A DNA stretch of 64,000 bases, taken from Ryuthela nishihirai. Its lineage: Eukaryota > Arthropoda > Arachnida > Araneae > Heptathelidae. Within the stretch, counting starts at the first letter, position 1. The number at the start of each line of letters is the position of its first letter. The position numbers and the translations under genes are program-made. The notes beneath the pieces are model-generated. The model did no database searches. It had not been told where the DNA came from and saw nothing but the letters and a program-made list of their open reading frames with translations. Shown here in pieces: positions 50,791 through 63,621 of the stretch. Where the stretch lies: assembly GCA_038380435.1 (NCBI GenBank), contig JAWZYU010000030.1, positions 65,669,817 through 65,733,816 of the forward strand, read 5' to 3'.

Positions 50791-53700
50791 CTCAAAATTC
50801 CTGACTATGCCACTGTATTTAATATATCCTTAGATATATTGAAACATTTACATACGGAAGTAATTCCTTATTAAATATATTTTGTACAACTTACTTTAGA
50901 CAGCTCATTTGTTAACATGAGACTTTTTATATTTTAGTTGAATTGGCAGATAATACTTAATCATTTATTTGAATATTTAAGTGTTTATAAGAATCAATTT
51001 GTTAAATAATGTTTAGAGTTCATATGAATAAGTTTGATATATTAAATACTGTTTATTTTAAAGAAGTTAATCAAAAAATTACTTCATTGCATAAATACGA
51101 AAACATATAAACATGGTGAAAAATCAACAAACATCTTGCACAAAGAGAACCTATTGTACAATAATTAGGTTTGCGAAACACTATCCATCTTAGGACTGAA
51201 ATAATGTTGCAAAAGTATATATGTTCAAAAGTATGTTATTTTTAAATATTGTTAAATATTATGAATATCTTGCAACATTTGAATTTAGAAATTGGAGTAT
51301 TATGGATAAATACTTTTATATTAATAAAGATTTGAAATTTATAATCATCTTTATATAGGGAAATTTCTTTTTTCACTCCAAAATCATTCAAAGGTGAAGA
51401 TTGTGGAATCCAAAAGCATTGATAGCAGTGTTGTTTTGTGTGTTGTGTTATGACTATTCACAAAGCTCATTTTAATCACTAGTCATATAGATTTGTATGG
51501 TATATGATTCTCTGAGAAAAAAACCTTGTCCAAGATTTCATATTTGGAGTTCTCTCTGTCTCGTTGATCATATATGAACCATGTATGCATTATTTCAATT
51601 TATGTTCAGTGTACTAATGCAGCTTTCTTAAATCAAATATTGTTAGTTACAATGTGCAGCTTTATTTTCCATTAAAATTAGGTATTAAAATGTGTTGATT
51701 CATGCATATATCGTTAAAACACCATTACTGGTGAAATATACTTTGGATGATAAAAGTCACAGAGTGCTAAATGTTATCTAAGATAAAATTGTTAGTTGTG
51801 GAAAAGAATCTGTTAAAATTGTTGAGTATGCATCTGTTTTACAATTTTGCATTTTCTTTAATATCTGACTTTCTCATTTAAGAGCTCAAAAATTGAAAAA
51901 GGCCAGCTTCTCTATATAAATGTATATATAGAAGGTGATCCTTCTAAATCTTTGAGCTCTTAAATTTGTAGTTCCACTTTATTCATATAATCTGTTCCCC
52001 TTTACCATTTAAAATCTCGGATTTTTTCCTCTGTAGACAGATTTCACTCTTGAATTATTTTTTTCTACATGAGATGTTGTTAATCTTTTAATAGATTTTC
52101 CATTAACCAAAGTCATGACATTGGATTTTAAAATGAAAAAAAAATGTTATCAAGAACTCGAGATTAAAAGATTATAATCAAACGAAATAAGTGAAAAATT
52201 ATCCTATGAATACATAATATTTCTTGCTAATTCCCTTCAATTAGATCATCTTTCAATGAAATTCTTATTTCATAGTAGTTTCTATTAAATGCACTCTAGG
52301 GATTTTAATTATATTTAACAGTTATAAAGTCTTATTTCATATACCTGAAGTACTTTATATCCAAGCTATGTATCTAGTATGGATCTTCAATGAAAAAAAA
52401 TTGCCATAGCCACAGTTGCAAACATAGTGTTAAGTCTGAGGATTCAGTTTCATAACACAGCAAAATAAAAGAGGTATTTTAGTTTTGTTTGCCTATTTTA
52501 GCACTGTTAAACACTTTATATCAAAATTATTATTTTTTTCATAAGCAAGTTTCTTGACCAGATATTTAAAAACTAATTAGATAATTTAAATTTCATAGTT
52601 GGGCAATTATACAGGGAAATATATATGTGAAAAATAAACTTTTATTTTGTAAGTCATTGACTACAACTGAAAATTGTTCTCCTAACTGTGATTCACAAAA
52701 AATGCATGTCTCCATGATACAGAAGGGATGTGTTCTCGAAAATCTGCCTGTATCTTGAAATTTTGTAATGTTAACTTTATTTTTCTCATTGCCTCCCTTG
52801 TTATATGTAGAGATGTATTCCTATGGAATTTTTTAACTACAGTTATAATAAAAAAGCGCTTTTTTAAATTCATCAGAAATCATAGTAGAGGCACAAAAAT
52901 TGACTTTAAAAACTTTAAAAATATATACTTTATTCACTGGAAATTTAAAGTGTTGGAGAGCTGATGATGAAATGTTACAGCAAGGAATTGGAAAACTCAG
53001 GACTAGTATTGATGTCAGCTTCATCCTGTAAATCAGCATTTTTTCCTCCAGTTGTAGTATTATGCAATCTGATCTCTTTGTACATATGATCAAAACAAAT
53101 CATATAGCAAAAATTAGTTTTAGCTGAATTCTGTTCTAATATTGTATACATTATTTTATCCAAATATTGATTTTGAGTTGTAATTCAATTAGGCAGCAAA
53201 TCGATGTCCAAAATATAAAAATTTAAGCTGCAGAAATTATTATTAAATAGCAAAATTAGTATCTTATTTTGCAATAACTGTAGCAAAATATTCATGGTTA
53301 AATGTTATTATTGTCTAGATTTTCTAAATCACTCATATAAGGAACAAAAATCATGAAACCATCCATTTTAAATGTAGTAGATTGAAAAGAACATCAATTA
53401 TTCTTGAAAACTATATTTTTAAAGTGATGGGTGCACTTATGAATCACTGGTCACCTTCCAAGTACCCTAAATAATAATTTCTGTCAAAAAACCTTAGTGC
53501 AAACCTCTGTTGCTTGCTTAGTGAATTCTGAAATTGTAACTTTAGAAACCATCAAGTGTGAAATCGATAGCTCCATAGCTCAGTGATAGACAGCAGAAAG
53601 TAAGTTGTAATTTGCGGTTATTTGATTTATGGCTAGGTGACTGTTTTTTTTTCCTTTGCTTGCTGTTATCATATAATTTATGTGATGTACTTATTCACAG

Positions 53701-55625
53701 AGTTATCTTAAGTTTTTAATGAATAATGGAACATAATCCATTTGTTCCAGATAATTTTAGACATTTTCTTCCTAATTTTGTAACAGATTGAGATAGCATG
53801 GGACATCTATTGATTATTCTTTTTTGTATTTTCAGTGTTTAGGGTTGTGCCTTTATGATAAATGTGATACTTTATAAATATATTCCAGTTTAAACATATT
53901 CAGAATTACAAACTATTATTCATGGTTACAGCAGCCATCATTTTAGTTTTCCTTATATGGTTATTCAAGTCTACATTTGAATTCTTCTTGTTTTCTTCGA
54001 GTTTTTCTTTCAAGTTTTTTTTAAGAGACCTCTTGAATTCTTGATTTCTAGGGTAAACACTTAGCTTTTTGTGCCCTTCTATGGTAAACACTATTTTAAT
54101 CAGCAATGTTTTAGTGTATGATTTATAAAATGAGTAACTTAGTATTTTTTAACTAAATGGCAGCTGCTTTTACAGAATTTTGGATTTTTTACATAGTAAA
54201 ATGCAATAGTTTAGAAAAAATTAATATGTGTTTATTATTGTAATGTACTAGGGCATTACATCTAAAATTAAATTAGTTTCAGTATTAAATAGTAAAAAAC
54301 AAATCTGGACTGTAGCAAATGTTAAAAGTATTTTATATTACTTGATATTTATTCACAGTATAGTATAATACTGTATGTTACCATTTGTATCAGTACTGAT
54401 TTAAAACTTCCCTAAAAATAATTTTAATGCTAAAAATTGCATCATTGTACTCAAGCCAATTGGTGGACTTTGTTTCTTGAAACTTTGCCCTATTGATTGT
54501 ATTTGTCAGTTTTCTATACTCTCTACTTGTGTTTTATTTGGTATGCAATATATCTTCTTAGTACACAATATTTTTCAATCGAAGTTGCTTTGATTCAGTT
54601 AATAAACAATAGTAGTCTATGCACCATGGTAATAAGGTGATCAGTTTTTTATCAATCAAAAATTTTCCATATATAAAACCGTTGGTTTATATCCAACAAT
54701 GCATAATGCACATTGACCATTTCTCTTCATATTAGTACTTACCCATTAGCTCGCTTTTTATATTATCTGGATCTTACTGTGCATCATTTGTAAAAGCTAT
54801 AACACCTTCAATAAAAAAAACTAGGGTTTATTAAGTCCAGTCACATCACTCATAAAACTGATTGTCAAAATTATTCAAATATTAAATATTAATTAATGAA
54901 AAAACTTAGCATTTAGGTAGCCAAAAAAGTCATAATAATCTAGTCATCTTATTTTTTAACTATTGGTATCTTTATTATTATTAATGATTAAGACTATGTG
55001 GTAGAAAAAAAAAGTGGGTTACTAAGTGTAGTGTATGATGTTTTTGTATGAAAATTTTAATTCTTAAAACCAAAATCTACTAATGTCCATCCAAGAACCA
55101 TTCCGTCCATCTAGTCAATGCCTTAACACAATCCTGTGATATCCTTTGTTTCTGTATAAAAAATATTCTACCTCAATAAACTATTTCCTAATGTTTAGTT
55201 GTGTGTATAATTACTGTCGACGTTTGAATAGTTTTATATACAAAATAAAATCAGTTTCTCTAATTTTTCATTCATTTAAACAGTGAAAGACGAAACAAGT
55301 ATATTGAATTATGTAACAACAGTATGAACAAGAAAGTTGTTTTCCAACCGAGGGTCATAGACATCTGTCAGGAGTGCCACAGAAAATTGTGAGGGGGAGT
55401 CAAAAACTAAAGTGCCTTATTTATCCTTATCATGGAGAGTCTCAAAGACCTTAATTATAGTAGGAAGCAGAGAACAAAGGAACTAGGGTTTATAATTAAA
55501 GCAGTGGCTACTTCCTAAGTTTACCATGCCAATCTCTAGGCTTACCCTAATGACTGCAGGAAGTGTTAAAACTTCACCATTTGACCCACAGACCAGCATT
55601 CCACACTGTGTCTGTACGTGCTATG
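50791..55625. other. Intergenic DNA, nothing recognised
   Basis: AT-rich, with only short frames lacking family motifs. A TCCATAGCTCAGTGATAG stretch at about 53570 resembles a tRNA box A but has no box B partner. Confidence 0.5.
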
Positions 55626-55628
55626 ATA

Positions 55629-56891
55629 CAGGGTGTTTAAAAAAGTATTCAACCCTCTATTGTAGTTTTCTATTTAAACTTGACAAAAGACACAAATTTC
55701 AAAAGATGCAAATTAGACATATATCTACCTTTACAACAGATGTTGAAAATGATTTCCTGCAACCTGGATGCAGGTTCGTACCCATTTCATGACATTTGCA
55801 GCCACCTTTCATAATGTTTGTTTTCTTATGTTTAAAATCTCTCTTTCAATGTTAGCCTTCAAGTGTATGAGGATTGTTTTGAAACACTACACATTTGAGA
55901 TATCCCCAAAGGAAAAAATCTGGAGGAGTAAGATCTGGGGAACTTGGGGGGCCACAAATTTTTTGAAATCAAATGATCACCAAAAAATTCCTGCAACATA
56001 ACCATTTTGCCATTTGCAGTACGGGCAGTCGCACCATCTTGTTCAAACCAACCCTCTCGTTCATTCACATCCAATAGTGCAATAAACTGTTGGATGAGGT
56101 CACGATAACTTTACCAATTACAGTTGAGTCAAAAAATAAAGGCCCTATCACACCACGACGGGAAATTGCACACCTAACACCAATTATCTGTGCGTGTAAT
56201 GGTCATTCGTGAAGAGGATTTTCACTGCTTCATATTTGACTGTTCACATACCCATCCAAGTGAAACCAAGCCTCATCACTGAAATAAACAGTCCAACACC
56301 TCAATTCCATTTTCATCAGCAAAAGAACGAAACCAACGACGGTACCGTAAGCATGTTTTTCATGGTCTGGTTCTTTCGGTTCATGAACGACACCAATACG
56401 GTAGGCTTGAAATTTCAACTTATTAGTAGCCCTGAAAACTAGCTGGTGACAGTCCAACCTGTGAAGATAACTTTCTCAAAAATTTTCTGGGTGAGCAGAG
56501 TTAAACACACACATCAAGAACTTCGGCAGTTAATAGCGATGGCCAGCCTAGGCTCTTTTGATCCTGTACAGACCCAGTGTCGAGAAATTTATCAATCAAA
56601 CGAGATATTGTCGACTTGTTAGGAACTGCAGACTGAGGGAACTTCAACTCAAACTCCTCTCACACATTTGTAAGATTTGTACGCACAATAAGTCTCAACA
56701 ATAAATACACGTTCGTTTTTGGGAAACGACATAGCTTACATAACACAAAAATGAATGCTTGAGTGAGACTAGCGCATGACAAGGTCATTTCAACTGCTAA
56801 AGGCTATTAACCTTGAGTACAGTAATGGCATAAAATGTACATGCGCTAAGTTCTCTTATATTTAGGGTTGCGTCCTTTTTGAAACACCCTG
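55629..56891 (-). mobile_element. DUF4817-type transposon, complete but inactive
   Basis: Termini CAGGGTGTTTAAAAAAGTAT and the inverse ending TTTTGAAACACCCTG, with TA at 55627-55628 and 56892-56893. - strand: MSFPKNERVFIVETYCAYKS near 56735 (the DUF4817 HTH start), FSDEAWFHLDGYVNSQ (first catalytic Asp, 56230-56290), then GWFEQDGATARTANG (second Asp, about 56040). Stops interrupt every frame. Confidence 0.88.
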
Positions 56892-56893
56892 TA

Positions 56894-57726
56894 TTAAGGT
56901 TTCTTTCAAGTACAGAAATACAACATTTAGGAATCTTAAACTCACTCATACCTCTCAAGTGCATGGATGGAACAAAGTGGAGGCTAACAGGAATTCTGAT
57001 AATCTTTCTGATTTTCCCACCACACCCTGACATTTGTAGTAGTCGTAGAGTATTAGGAAGATGTATTTGAGGCACTTGTGGAGTGATATGAGAACAAAAA
57101 GTGAAAACATTCTCCTTAGGGTTAATGTATATCATCCTACCTGTAGGTGGCAGATTACACTATACAGAGGCCTTCTATGAGGACCTCTGTGGCCAATGCA
57201 AAGTTACTTCTAAATTTACCTTAGGTCTTTGCTTTATCATTTTCTTTTTTCACACATTATAGTACAGTAAATTTATAAAATATTTAGCAATCTGTACCCT
57301 TAAAAGTAATAATTGACAAGTTTATCATTAAAAAAGAAAGCTAGTGTATGAAAAGACAGGACAAGTCACATAGAGCTTCTAGGTTATCTCTGCCCTTTGT
57401 GTAAGGGAGCACTTGCTTCACTTTTATGGGGAAAAAAGGGAAATAGGTTGAAGTGACAAATGAAAGCGAAAATGTGCATAAAAATATAAATATGGCCTGA
57501 CGACCATCAAGACAAGAGACAATCCAAATACTAAAAGCACATTCAGGGCCTCCCCAGGCCAGATTAGATCGCGTCGTGAGGCAAACAATTAAATATCGCC
57601 CCTGATGGATTATAAGACAAAAATATAAGAAAATCTGCAATTGCTATTTTGTTTTTATTTCAAGAGAAACATTAATGAAAAATAATTATATAATATTAAT
57701 TAAATGTTTGCTCTACCGGGATAACG
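56894..57726. other. Intergenic DNA, nothing recognised
   Basis: No repeat family or coding similarity recognised. Confidence 0.5.
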
Positions 57727-57979
57727 GGGCGGGGGTGGCTTAGTCGGTAGCGCGCCAGGCTCGTAATCTAGTTCTCAGGTTCGAGTCCCAGCTGGGTCAG
57801 CGTTGAAATTTATCTCCGCAAAATTCCCCGCCCTGCCCACGGTCAGTAGGGGACACCGATGGACTTGGAAAGGCCATCGGTGTATAATAAGATAAGCCAT
57901 CTGCCCTGTGTGCAGGAGAGCCATACCCTGTGCATGTTAAAGAACACGCTAGATGGCTTTGAAGGGAGGCTACTATGAG
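57727..57979 (+). mobile_element. SINE, tRNA-Met-like family, 3'-truncated
   Basis: A well preserved head: GGGGTGGCTTAGTCGGTAGC, GGTTCGAGTCC, then ACGGTCAGTAGGGGACACCG and CATGTTAAAGAACACGC. It stops at GGAGGCTACTATG, short of the usual 3' third. Confidence 0.9.
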
Positions 57980-58849
57980 CACATTCTATTGTAAAGTTAG
58001 CACTGGGATTCAGTGGTGTACCCAGAAACTTTCAATGGGAAGTCTATAATATGCCTGAGTCTTAAGAATGTGGATTGATGGAGGTGAGTCTGTTTTTCAA
58101 AGACTACCTTAGGAAATATGTTGAAGAATTCAAATAGGAATGGTCATACCAACTCCCCACTTCCCTGAGTGCATCAATGCTAGAATTCAATTAACTAAAT
58201 TATTAATGTTAATTGCTGACGTCGGTTATAATTAATAGGTTATTTCTACTCCAGAATGTGTTGTTTGTGGTGATATGCTGTCCAAATAGAACGGTAATAC
58301 TTAGTAAGCTAAAGAGGTCTTGATGAAATATGGTCACCCCTCAGAACACCATTAAGAGACTTTTAAATGCTAGGAAACAGTGTCGGGCCTTTTCTAAAAG
58401 TAAAATTTCAGACAAGGCTCAGAAGGCCAGCTACTGAGTAGTAAAATTTACAGCTACCAAGATGAGACTTCGTACAATTGCAGAGACACTGATCCAGCTT
58501 GCAATGTTATAGTAAGGACAATATTTTGAAGTGAAGCTGAACAAGAAGTTAAATTTTTTGACGATATCATTAGCAGACACATTTATGACATGTCAGCTAA
58601 CATTGGAAAAAGTATTTGTAAAAAAGTCAATAAAATATACGCTCTGCTACAAAATTACGGCATTCATTACATGATTCTTAGAAGAAAAAATTCTACTTTT
58701 TCTTTTCAGAAGCACTTATTTATTAATATGAAAAACATATTTTAATATATATTTCAATAATAAGTTTCTTGTTTTCTGTTTTGTTTTCGACCATCCTTAG
58801 TTGTATTATGATACGATGTATTCATATTTACAACTGCACTAATTAATGA
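57980..58849. other. Intergenic DNA, nothing recognised
   Basis: No feature recognised. Confidence 0.5.
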
Positions 58850-59707
58850 ATGGCTCAATCCAAATACGAGAGTGAGTTAAATGAAAACCTTAAATATGGA
58901 AAGAAAATAGCTGGGCAGTGCAAGGTACAGCTGCTCCCGTGGAAGAATACACAAAGTATAAACAGTGTTCTGTCATCCATTTCTTGCATGGATGGCAGAA
59001 GAGACGCCCTAGGAACCATGATCAATGTTCCTCATGTGGCAAATAGTTCCTTCACTAACATTGAAATGGATGACAGAACACTGTTCCTCCTTTGTGCATG
59101 CTTCGAAGGAAGCTGCCGTCTTTAACTCTCCTGCTGACTTCAGTTAGTTGGTTTCTTTAAGTTGTTGGCTTCCTTCTTTGAAGGAAAATTTGGCAATTTT
59201 CATTTCTATTGAATTCTCTCTGCCAATATTCTAACAAGCATTTAACTTTGCTGAGTTCTTCATCGTAGATAATATTGCCTTCAATTCCAAAGCCTAAGCG
59301 CCAATAAAGTTTCATTTCAGGACTCCATAATGAGGCTTCTTGCGGCCATCACCAATTTGATCTCATATGAGCCGACTTATGACACTCCAAAATAATGTGT
59401 TAAACAGAGTGCAACCAAACTACATACATTTCGTTGATCTTTTTCGATGTTTCTAATGCTCTGGCTTTACATAGAGGGACACTGCATGGGTTATTATCAA
59501 AATAGGTCCGTTTCGTATAATTTTTCCTTCTACTATAGGTTCTTGTATGTTTCGATTTCTTTCCAACCTGACTTTTCCTAATTTTTTGTGATATCCTTTT
59601 TATTCCTTTCCTAACAACTCTTTCCCAACCAAAAATCAAAAAGGAATTCCAAACATTAGGTGCCACATTGTACTGGTGATTTTTTGATAAGCGCAATGTT
59701 GTAGCCA

Positions 59708-59872
59708 CCCCGTGGCCGAATGGTTAGCATGCTTGGCTACTGATCTAAGGAACCTGGGTAAGGCGTGGATGTTCATGTTTTTCTGCTGAGATCCTGCCAT
59801 CCTCACACACCTACTATGGGATATAAACTGACAAGCTGCTGTCAGACCTCTGTGGCAAGCAACTGCTTGAAT
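59708..59872 (+). mobile_element. SINE, tRNA-Ser-like family
   Basis: CGTGGCCGAATGGTTAGCAT box A, CTGGGTAAGGCGTGG (box B mostly deleted), TTTTTCTGCTGAGATCCTGC and CAAGCAACTGCTTG. Confidence 0.88.
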
Positions 59873-59877
59873 AAAAA

Positions 59878-60060
59878 AATAAATATCCCCCTAAGCAGCT
59901 GCTTGCTACAGAGGTCTGACAGGAACCTGTCAGTTTATATGCCATAGTAAAAGGTCAGAGGATGGCAGGTCTTCAACAAAAAAAGACACATACATCCATG
60001 CCTTACCCGGGCTCGAACCCAGGTCCTTTAGATCTGTAGCCAAGCGCGCTAACCACTGAG
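59878..60060 (-). mobile_element. SINE, tRNA-Ser-like family, inverted partner
   Basis: TATCCCCCTAAGCAGCTGCT, GACAGGAACCTGTCAGTTTA, GGGCTCGAACCC and CCAAGCGCGCTAACCACT. Tail to tail with the copy at 59708. Confidence 0.9.
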
Positions 60061-61250
60061 GGGGTATTTTTTTTTTTTATTGTACTTCTGATTAAGAGAT
60101 AATGTTCTTTTAAATTATTTGGTATTCCTAACTCTCAGTGCCAGACACTTTTCAGATTCGAAGACCATGACCAGCATTTCTCCTAAGTTAGACAACCTTC
60201 CATAGAACAACAATTTACTCTTTGTGGCGTTCAAAAGTGCTCCAGCCAATCACCTCTTGGATAACACAATTTCATACCAAGAAGCTTGAATTTATGGAAA
60301 TTCAACCAATATGCTTTTGAACCACCCCAAAAGTGTTCCTAAACTCCTGGCTTAGTACTAAAACTGCGTTAGCAAATGTCGAGGCTTTTACTATACTGCA
60401 ACATTTTTCCAAAATATTCTTGAGACTTCAAAACAAATTGCAGGAAAAAATTGGCTTATTTTTAATAATTCTACTATATCTTTGCAATTCGTTTTAAGGA
60501 TCTGCTCGTATCAATAAAGAAAATCTTTTCCTGTGTTAAATAACACTCCAAGGTATTTGATTTCTGACACCAGATTAAATGCATTTGGATTTGAACCAAA
60601 CTGAAAACTCCCAATCATCTCTGTAAAATTGACGGCTAATACCGTTCTTTTGTGAAAACTAAATCTCGGGAAGGATTCAACTCCAAACATGGTATATATC
60701 TTCAAAGATGGACCCTAACTCTAGACTCTTCAAAGACAATAATATTTGCAAAGAAAATAGTAGGAATGCAAAATGTAGAACCAGGATTTAAAATATATGG
60801 GAATTTTAGTCAAAGATTAGTTTTGCGAAGCGTGTCTTCTAAGGGTCGAAGATAAATCAGGAACAGAAGAACCTAAAGAGGACAACTTTGTTTAACACCA
60901 CGATTGCTCATTACTTTTCCCAATTGAATTTTATTAAATTCGTAGAGGTATGCGCATTTGGGGCATACATATTCTTCAAGAGCTGAACAAAATCGTTTGG
61001 AATTCCCAATATCCTCATCCCTTTCCATAAAGTTGATCTGTAAATTGAATCATATACCCTTTCAATGTCAAGACCAGCAGCAGTTAATTTTTTGCCAGAA
61101 TCGTTATAGCACTGTATAATTTCCGTCAGCATAAACAGATTTCCACTCTGATTTCTTCGAAAGCCATATTCGAGTGCACTTAATTTTTTATTTTCCTCTA
61201 GCCATCTGTATACTAGTATCTTCTATATTTTAAAATTCACATGAACATCT

Positions 61251-61519
61251 TATATAAGTAGCTGGAGAGTACAATAAGAGAACCTTGTTTCTCTTGCGCC
61301 ATATATATATAGACGGCCATGACTAAAGCCATAGGTGATAGCTGGTACAGCAACAGATTTCCACAATATTCTGGTGCCAGTACGTCTCTAGTAGACAGTA
61401 TCAGTAGTCTCTAGTACACAGAATAAGATCGTTGAATCGATTGTTTGAACTGTTCGAAATAAATTTGTTCTCGTATCTGGCATCATTGTGTTAAAAGGGA
61501 AGATTAAAAACATATAAGT
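61251..61519 (+). promoter_or_regulatory. DNAAF2: Probable DNAAF2 promoter and 5' UTR
   Basis: A TATATAAG box at 61251-61258 lies about 260 bp before the ATG, and a run of TA at 61302-61312 could be an alternative. The segment also contains AATAAA near 61458 followed by TTTGTTCTCGTATCTGGCA, an arrangement reminiscent of an LTR R-U5 end. Whether it is a native promoter or an exapted LTR is not resolved. Confidence 0.4.
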
Positions 61520-63286
61520 ATGGCGTCGCCTAACAAGGAGAATATGCTGGAAGATTTAAATCTAAGCTCAGACGAAGTAAAGCTTCTAGAAGATGCATTT
61601 AAAAAAGAGGAATTTCGTAAAATGTTCTTCGAATATTTCGAAGAAGTCAATGACCCTGCAAATCGAAAAATATATGAGAGAGAAATTACTACAATAGAGA
61701 AAGACCGAGGATATAATGTTACTTTTGTTCATCCTGAAGCCGGATATGTAATGAAACTAAATATTGCAGGCAAAAAAGCATTTGTGAATATCTGCAAAAA
61801 TAGCCATGTCAGTGAGGCAACTTGCAGTAGAAGCTACGATGAGAATAACCAAAGCGGATATGCTTGGAGAATTCCGTATATGCTATCGAAGCCGAGAGAA
61901 GATCTAGATAAAAGTGGAAAAGTGTGTATAATTTTTGATGTTATGTTCCACCCTGATACATTGAACATGGCGGAGAAAAATCTAAGGTTCCGGAAACTTC
62001 TCGAAGATACTGCCTTAAATGGAGTGGAGGAGAATTTTAACGTTAATTTTGAAAAAACTGTGAAATATCCAAAACTGAAATACAAGGGTAGACCTCCATC
62101 AACTATTCTGAGAAGTGCTGACACTAATGGTTTGCATAAACCTGATGAACTGGATCCTCGTGAATCATTTTTTGAATCATTAAACATTCCACAACCAAAT
62201 ATGCCACAAAGTGATGCAAACTGCTTAAATGTGAAAAGAGATAGTACGGAAATGAAATATTCAGAAACTGAAACACTAAATTCAGAGTTTTTAGTTCCGA
62301 AATATGTCATTAAATATCGTGATTATGTTGATATGCAGGATTATAGTCTTTTGGGAAATAATTTAAGAAAAAACCTTCCAAAGGAAGTCATTGTAGATGT
62401 TGATTTACCACTTGTAAACTCTGCTGATAATCTTCAACTTGATATCTTTGAGAAAAAAATTAATTTGGCCACTGTTGAATCAGATAATGTATACAAACTA
62501 GAACTGCAGTTACCATATTGTGTTGATGAAGCTAATGGCTGTGCTAAATTTGATAAGAACAAAAAGGTTTTAACTATTACCCTGCCAGTATTATGTCAGA
62601 AAAGTGCTGAATCTATAAACAGTTTTGATAACAGTGATTTTGATTGCTGTGATGAAAATAATAGTTCTGATACTGTGAGTCAACATGATGCACATTCTAA
62701 CGAAGAAACTTTTGAACAACAGTATGAAACATTTGAGCAATTTCAAACTGTAAACAATTCAGTTATTTCAAGTGAATGTATGAAAAATGAAAATTCTGGT
62801 TCAGAAAATTGTAATGGTATTTCATTTGTTGATAGTAACAGTGGGCAAAATACCACAGAACACCACACTTGCACTTTTCAAATTAGCAGGTATTCAAAAT
62901 TAGATTATTTTATGCCAGAATTTGATAAGAAGCAAATGTCAGATATGATAGCTTTCATTTTCCACATAAAAAGCATTGATCCTAAATCAATAAATCTTAC
63001 ATTTTGTAAATGCAGTTCTTCATGTCAGATTACTTTTTATTCAATTGGGGCAGGATTTGTTCCTTTTCATTATTCATTTTGTGTGAAATTTGATCAGTCA
63101 AACAAATTTTCTGCTGATTTATCCAATGTTAATGTTTCAGAACATAATGTTGTTCTTCACCTACAAAAGAGTAAAGACTGTTGCTTTGTTTGGAAACAAT
63201 TTTTGGCTGGAACAACCCTCAATAAACTTCAGACTTACAACTTCCAGTGCTTGGATAATATTCTCCAGGATTTTGAAATTTTGAAA
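61520..63286 (+). CDS. DNAAF2: Dynein axonemal assembly factor 2 / kintoun, first coding exon
   Basis: Kintoun is a cytoplasmic PIH1-family co-chaperone that works with HSP90/HSP70 to preassemble axonemal dynein arms for motile cilia and flagella. Seen: 589 codons opening MASPNKENM, with A at -3 and G at +4. A PIH1 domain spans about residues 60-200, with GYAWRIPYML, PREDLDKSGKVC and DVMFHPDTL. A CS/p23-like beta domain spans about 260-356 (PKYVIKYRDY to TLPVL). A Ser/Asn/Glu-rich linker follows, then a second CS-like segment at about 455-575. The frame meets donor gtaagt at 63287 after LEILK-like DFEILK in phase 0; the 20 residues beyond it are intronic. Family members are around 800 residues, so one or more exons lie beyond the window. 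A PIH1D1/PIH1D2 paralogue is less likely because of the length and PREDLDK motif. Confidence 0.95.
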
Positions 63287-63335
63287 GTAAGTTATTACAA
63301 GTATAAATTTCAAATATTATGCATGTGCATCATAC

Positions 63336-63599
63336 TTACATCCTGAGTTCATTCCGGCAATTCCACCTATAACCATCACTAGTTGTATCAGTCGAGGCCA
63401 GCACCATGGCCTTACTACACCTTGGACATTCATACCCTGCTGCGAGCAAACCAATATCCTGCAAAAACATAATTCCATCTTTTTTTGATTTCTCAAACAG
63501 CAGGGTAAAGTCCCTTAAGACCATACGAGGTCCACCTGCCGCTACATCTGAACTGTTGGAAGCCATTGCACATATTACTAAAAGTACAACAGACTCCAA
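63336..63599 (-). CDS. ISXO2/Merlin-like transposase N-terminal zinc-ribbon ORF
   Basis: An 87-codon - strand ORF. A better start may be the internal Met at 63566 (MASNSSDVAAGG). It contains FLQDIGLL followed by YECPRCSKAMVL and DGYRWNCRN, i.e. a C-x2-C ribbon followed by D-G-Y-x-W-x-C. That is the pattern of the N-terminal domain of eukaryotic ISXO2-like (Merlin/IS1016-type) transposases. The DDE catalytic domain is not visible. Just inside the 3' end the - strand reads ggat|gtaagtat, a plausible splice donor that would send an intron antisense through DNAAF2 exon 1; simple truncation is equally possible. Confidence 0.5.
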   Translation of the reverse strand: MESVVLLVICAMASNSSDVAAGGPRMVLRDFTLLFEKSKKDGIMFLQDIGLLAAGYECPRCSKAMVLASTDTTSDGYRWNCRNELRM

Positions 63600-63621
63600 C
63601 CTTATAAGAAACCACCACCAA

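Larger units (their letters stand above)
58850..61210 (-). mobile_element. Second LINE family, 5'-truncated, split by SINEs
   Basis: - strand order: EYGFRRNQSGNLF, LDIERVYDSIYRSTLWKG and RILGIPNDFVQLLKNMY (RT domain, 61190-60911); SEIKYLGVLF (60705-60511); then after the SINE pair a basic C-terminal part (59708-59400) and a decayed Cys/His-type tail. It differs from the RTE-like LINE at 43378. The polymerase YxDD box is not visible. Endonuclease absent. Confidence 0.7.

Noticed and set aside
53565..53600. tRNA box-A-like stretch TAGCTCAGTGATAG
   Set aside because: No box B follows within tRNA distance.
58850..59125. 91-codon + strand open frame
   Set aside because: It overlaps the decayed C-terminal part of a - strand LINE and has no recognisable similarity.
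61834..62310. 158-codon open frame antisense to DNAAF2
   Set aside because: It overlaps the conserved PIH1-coding exon and has no motif of its own; it is an antisense shadow.
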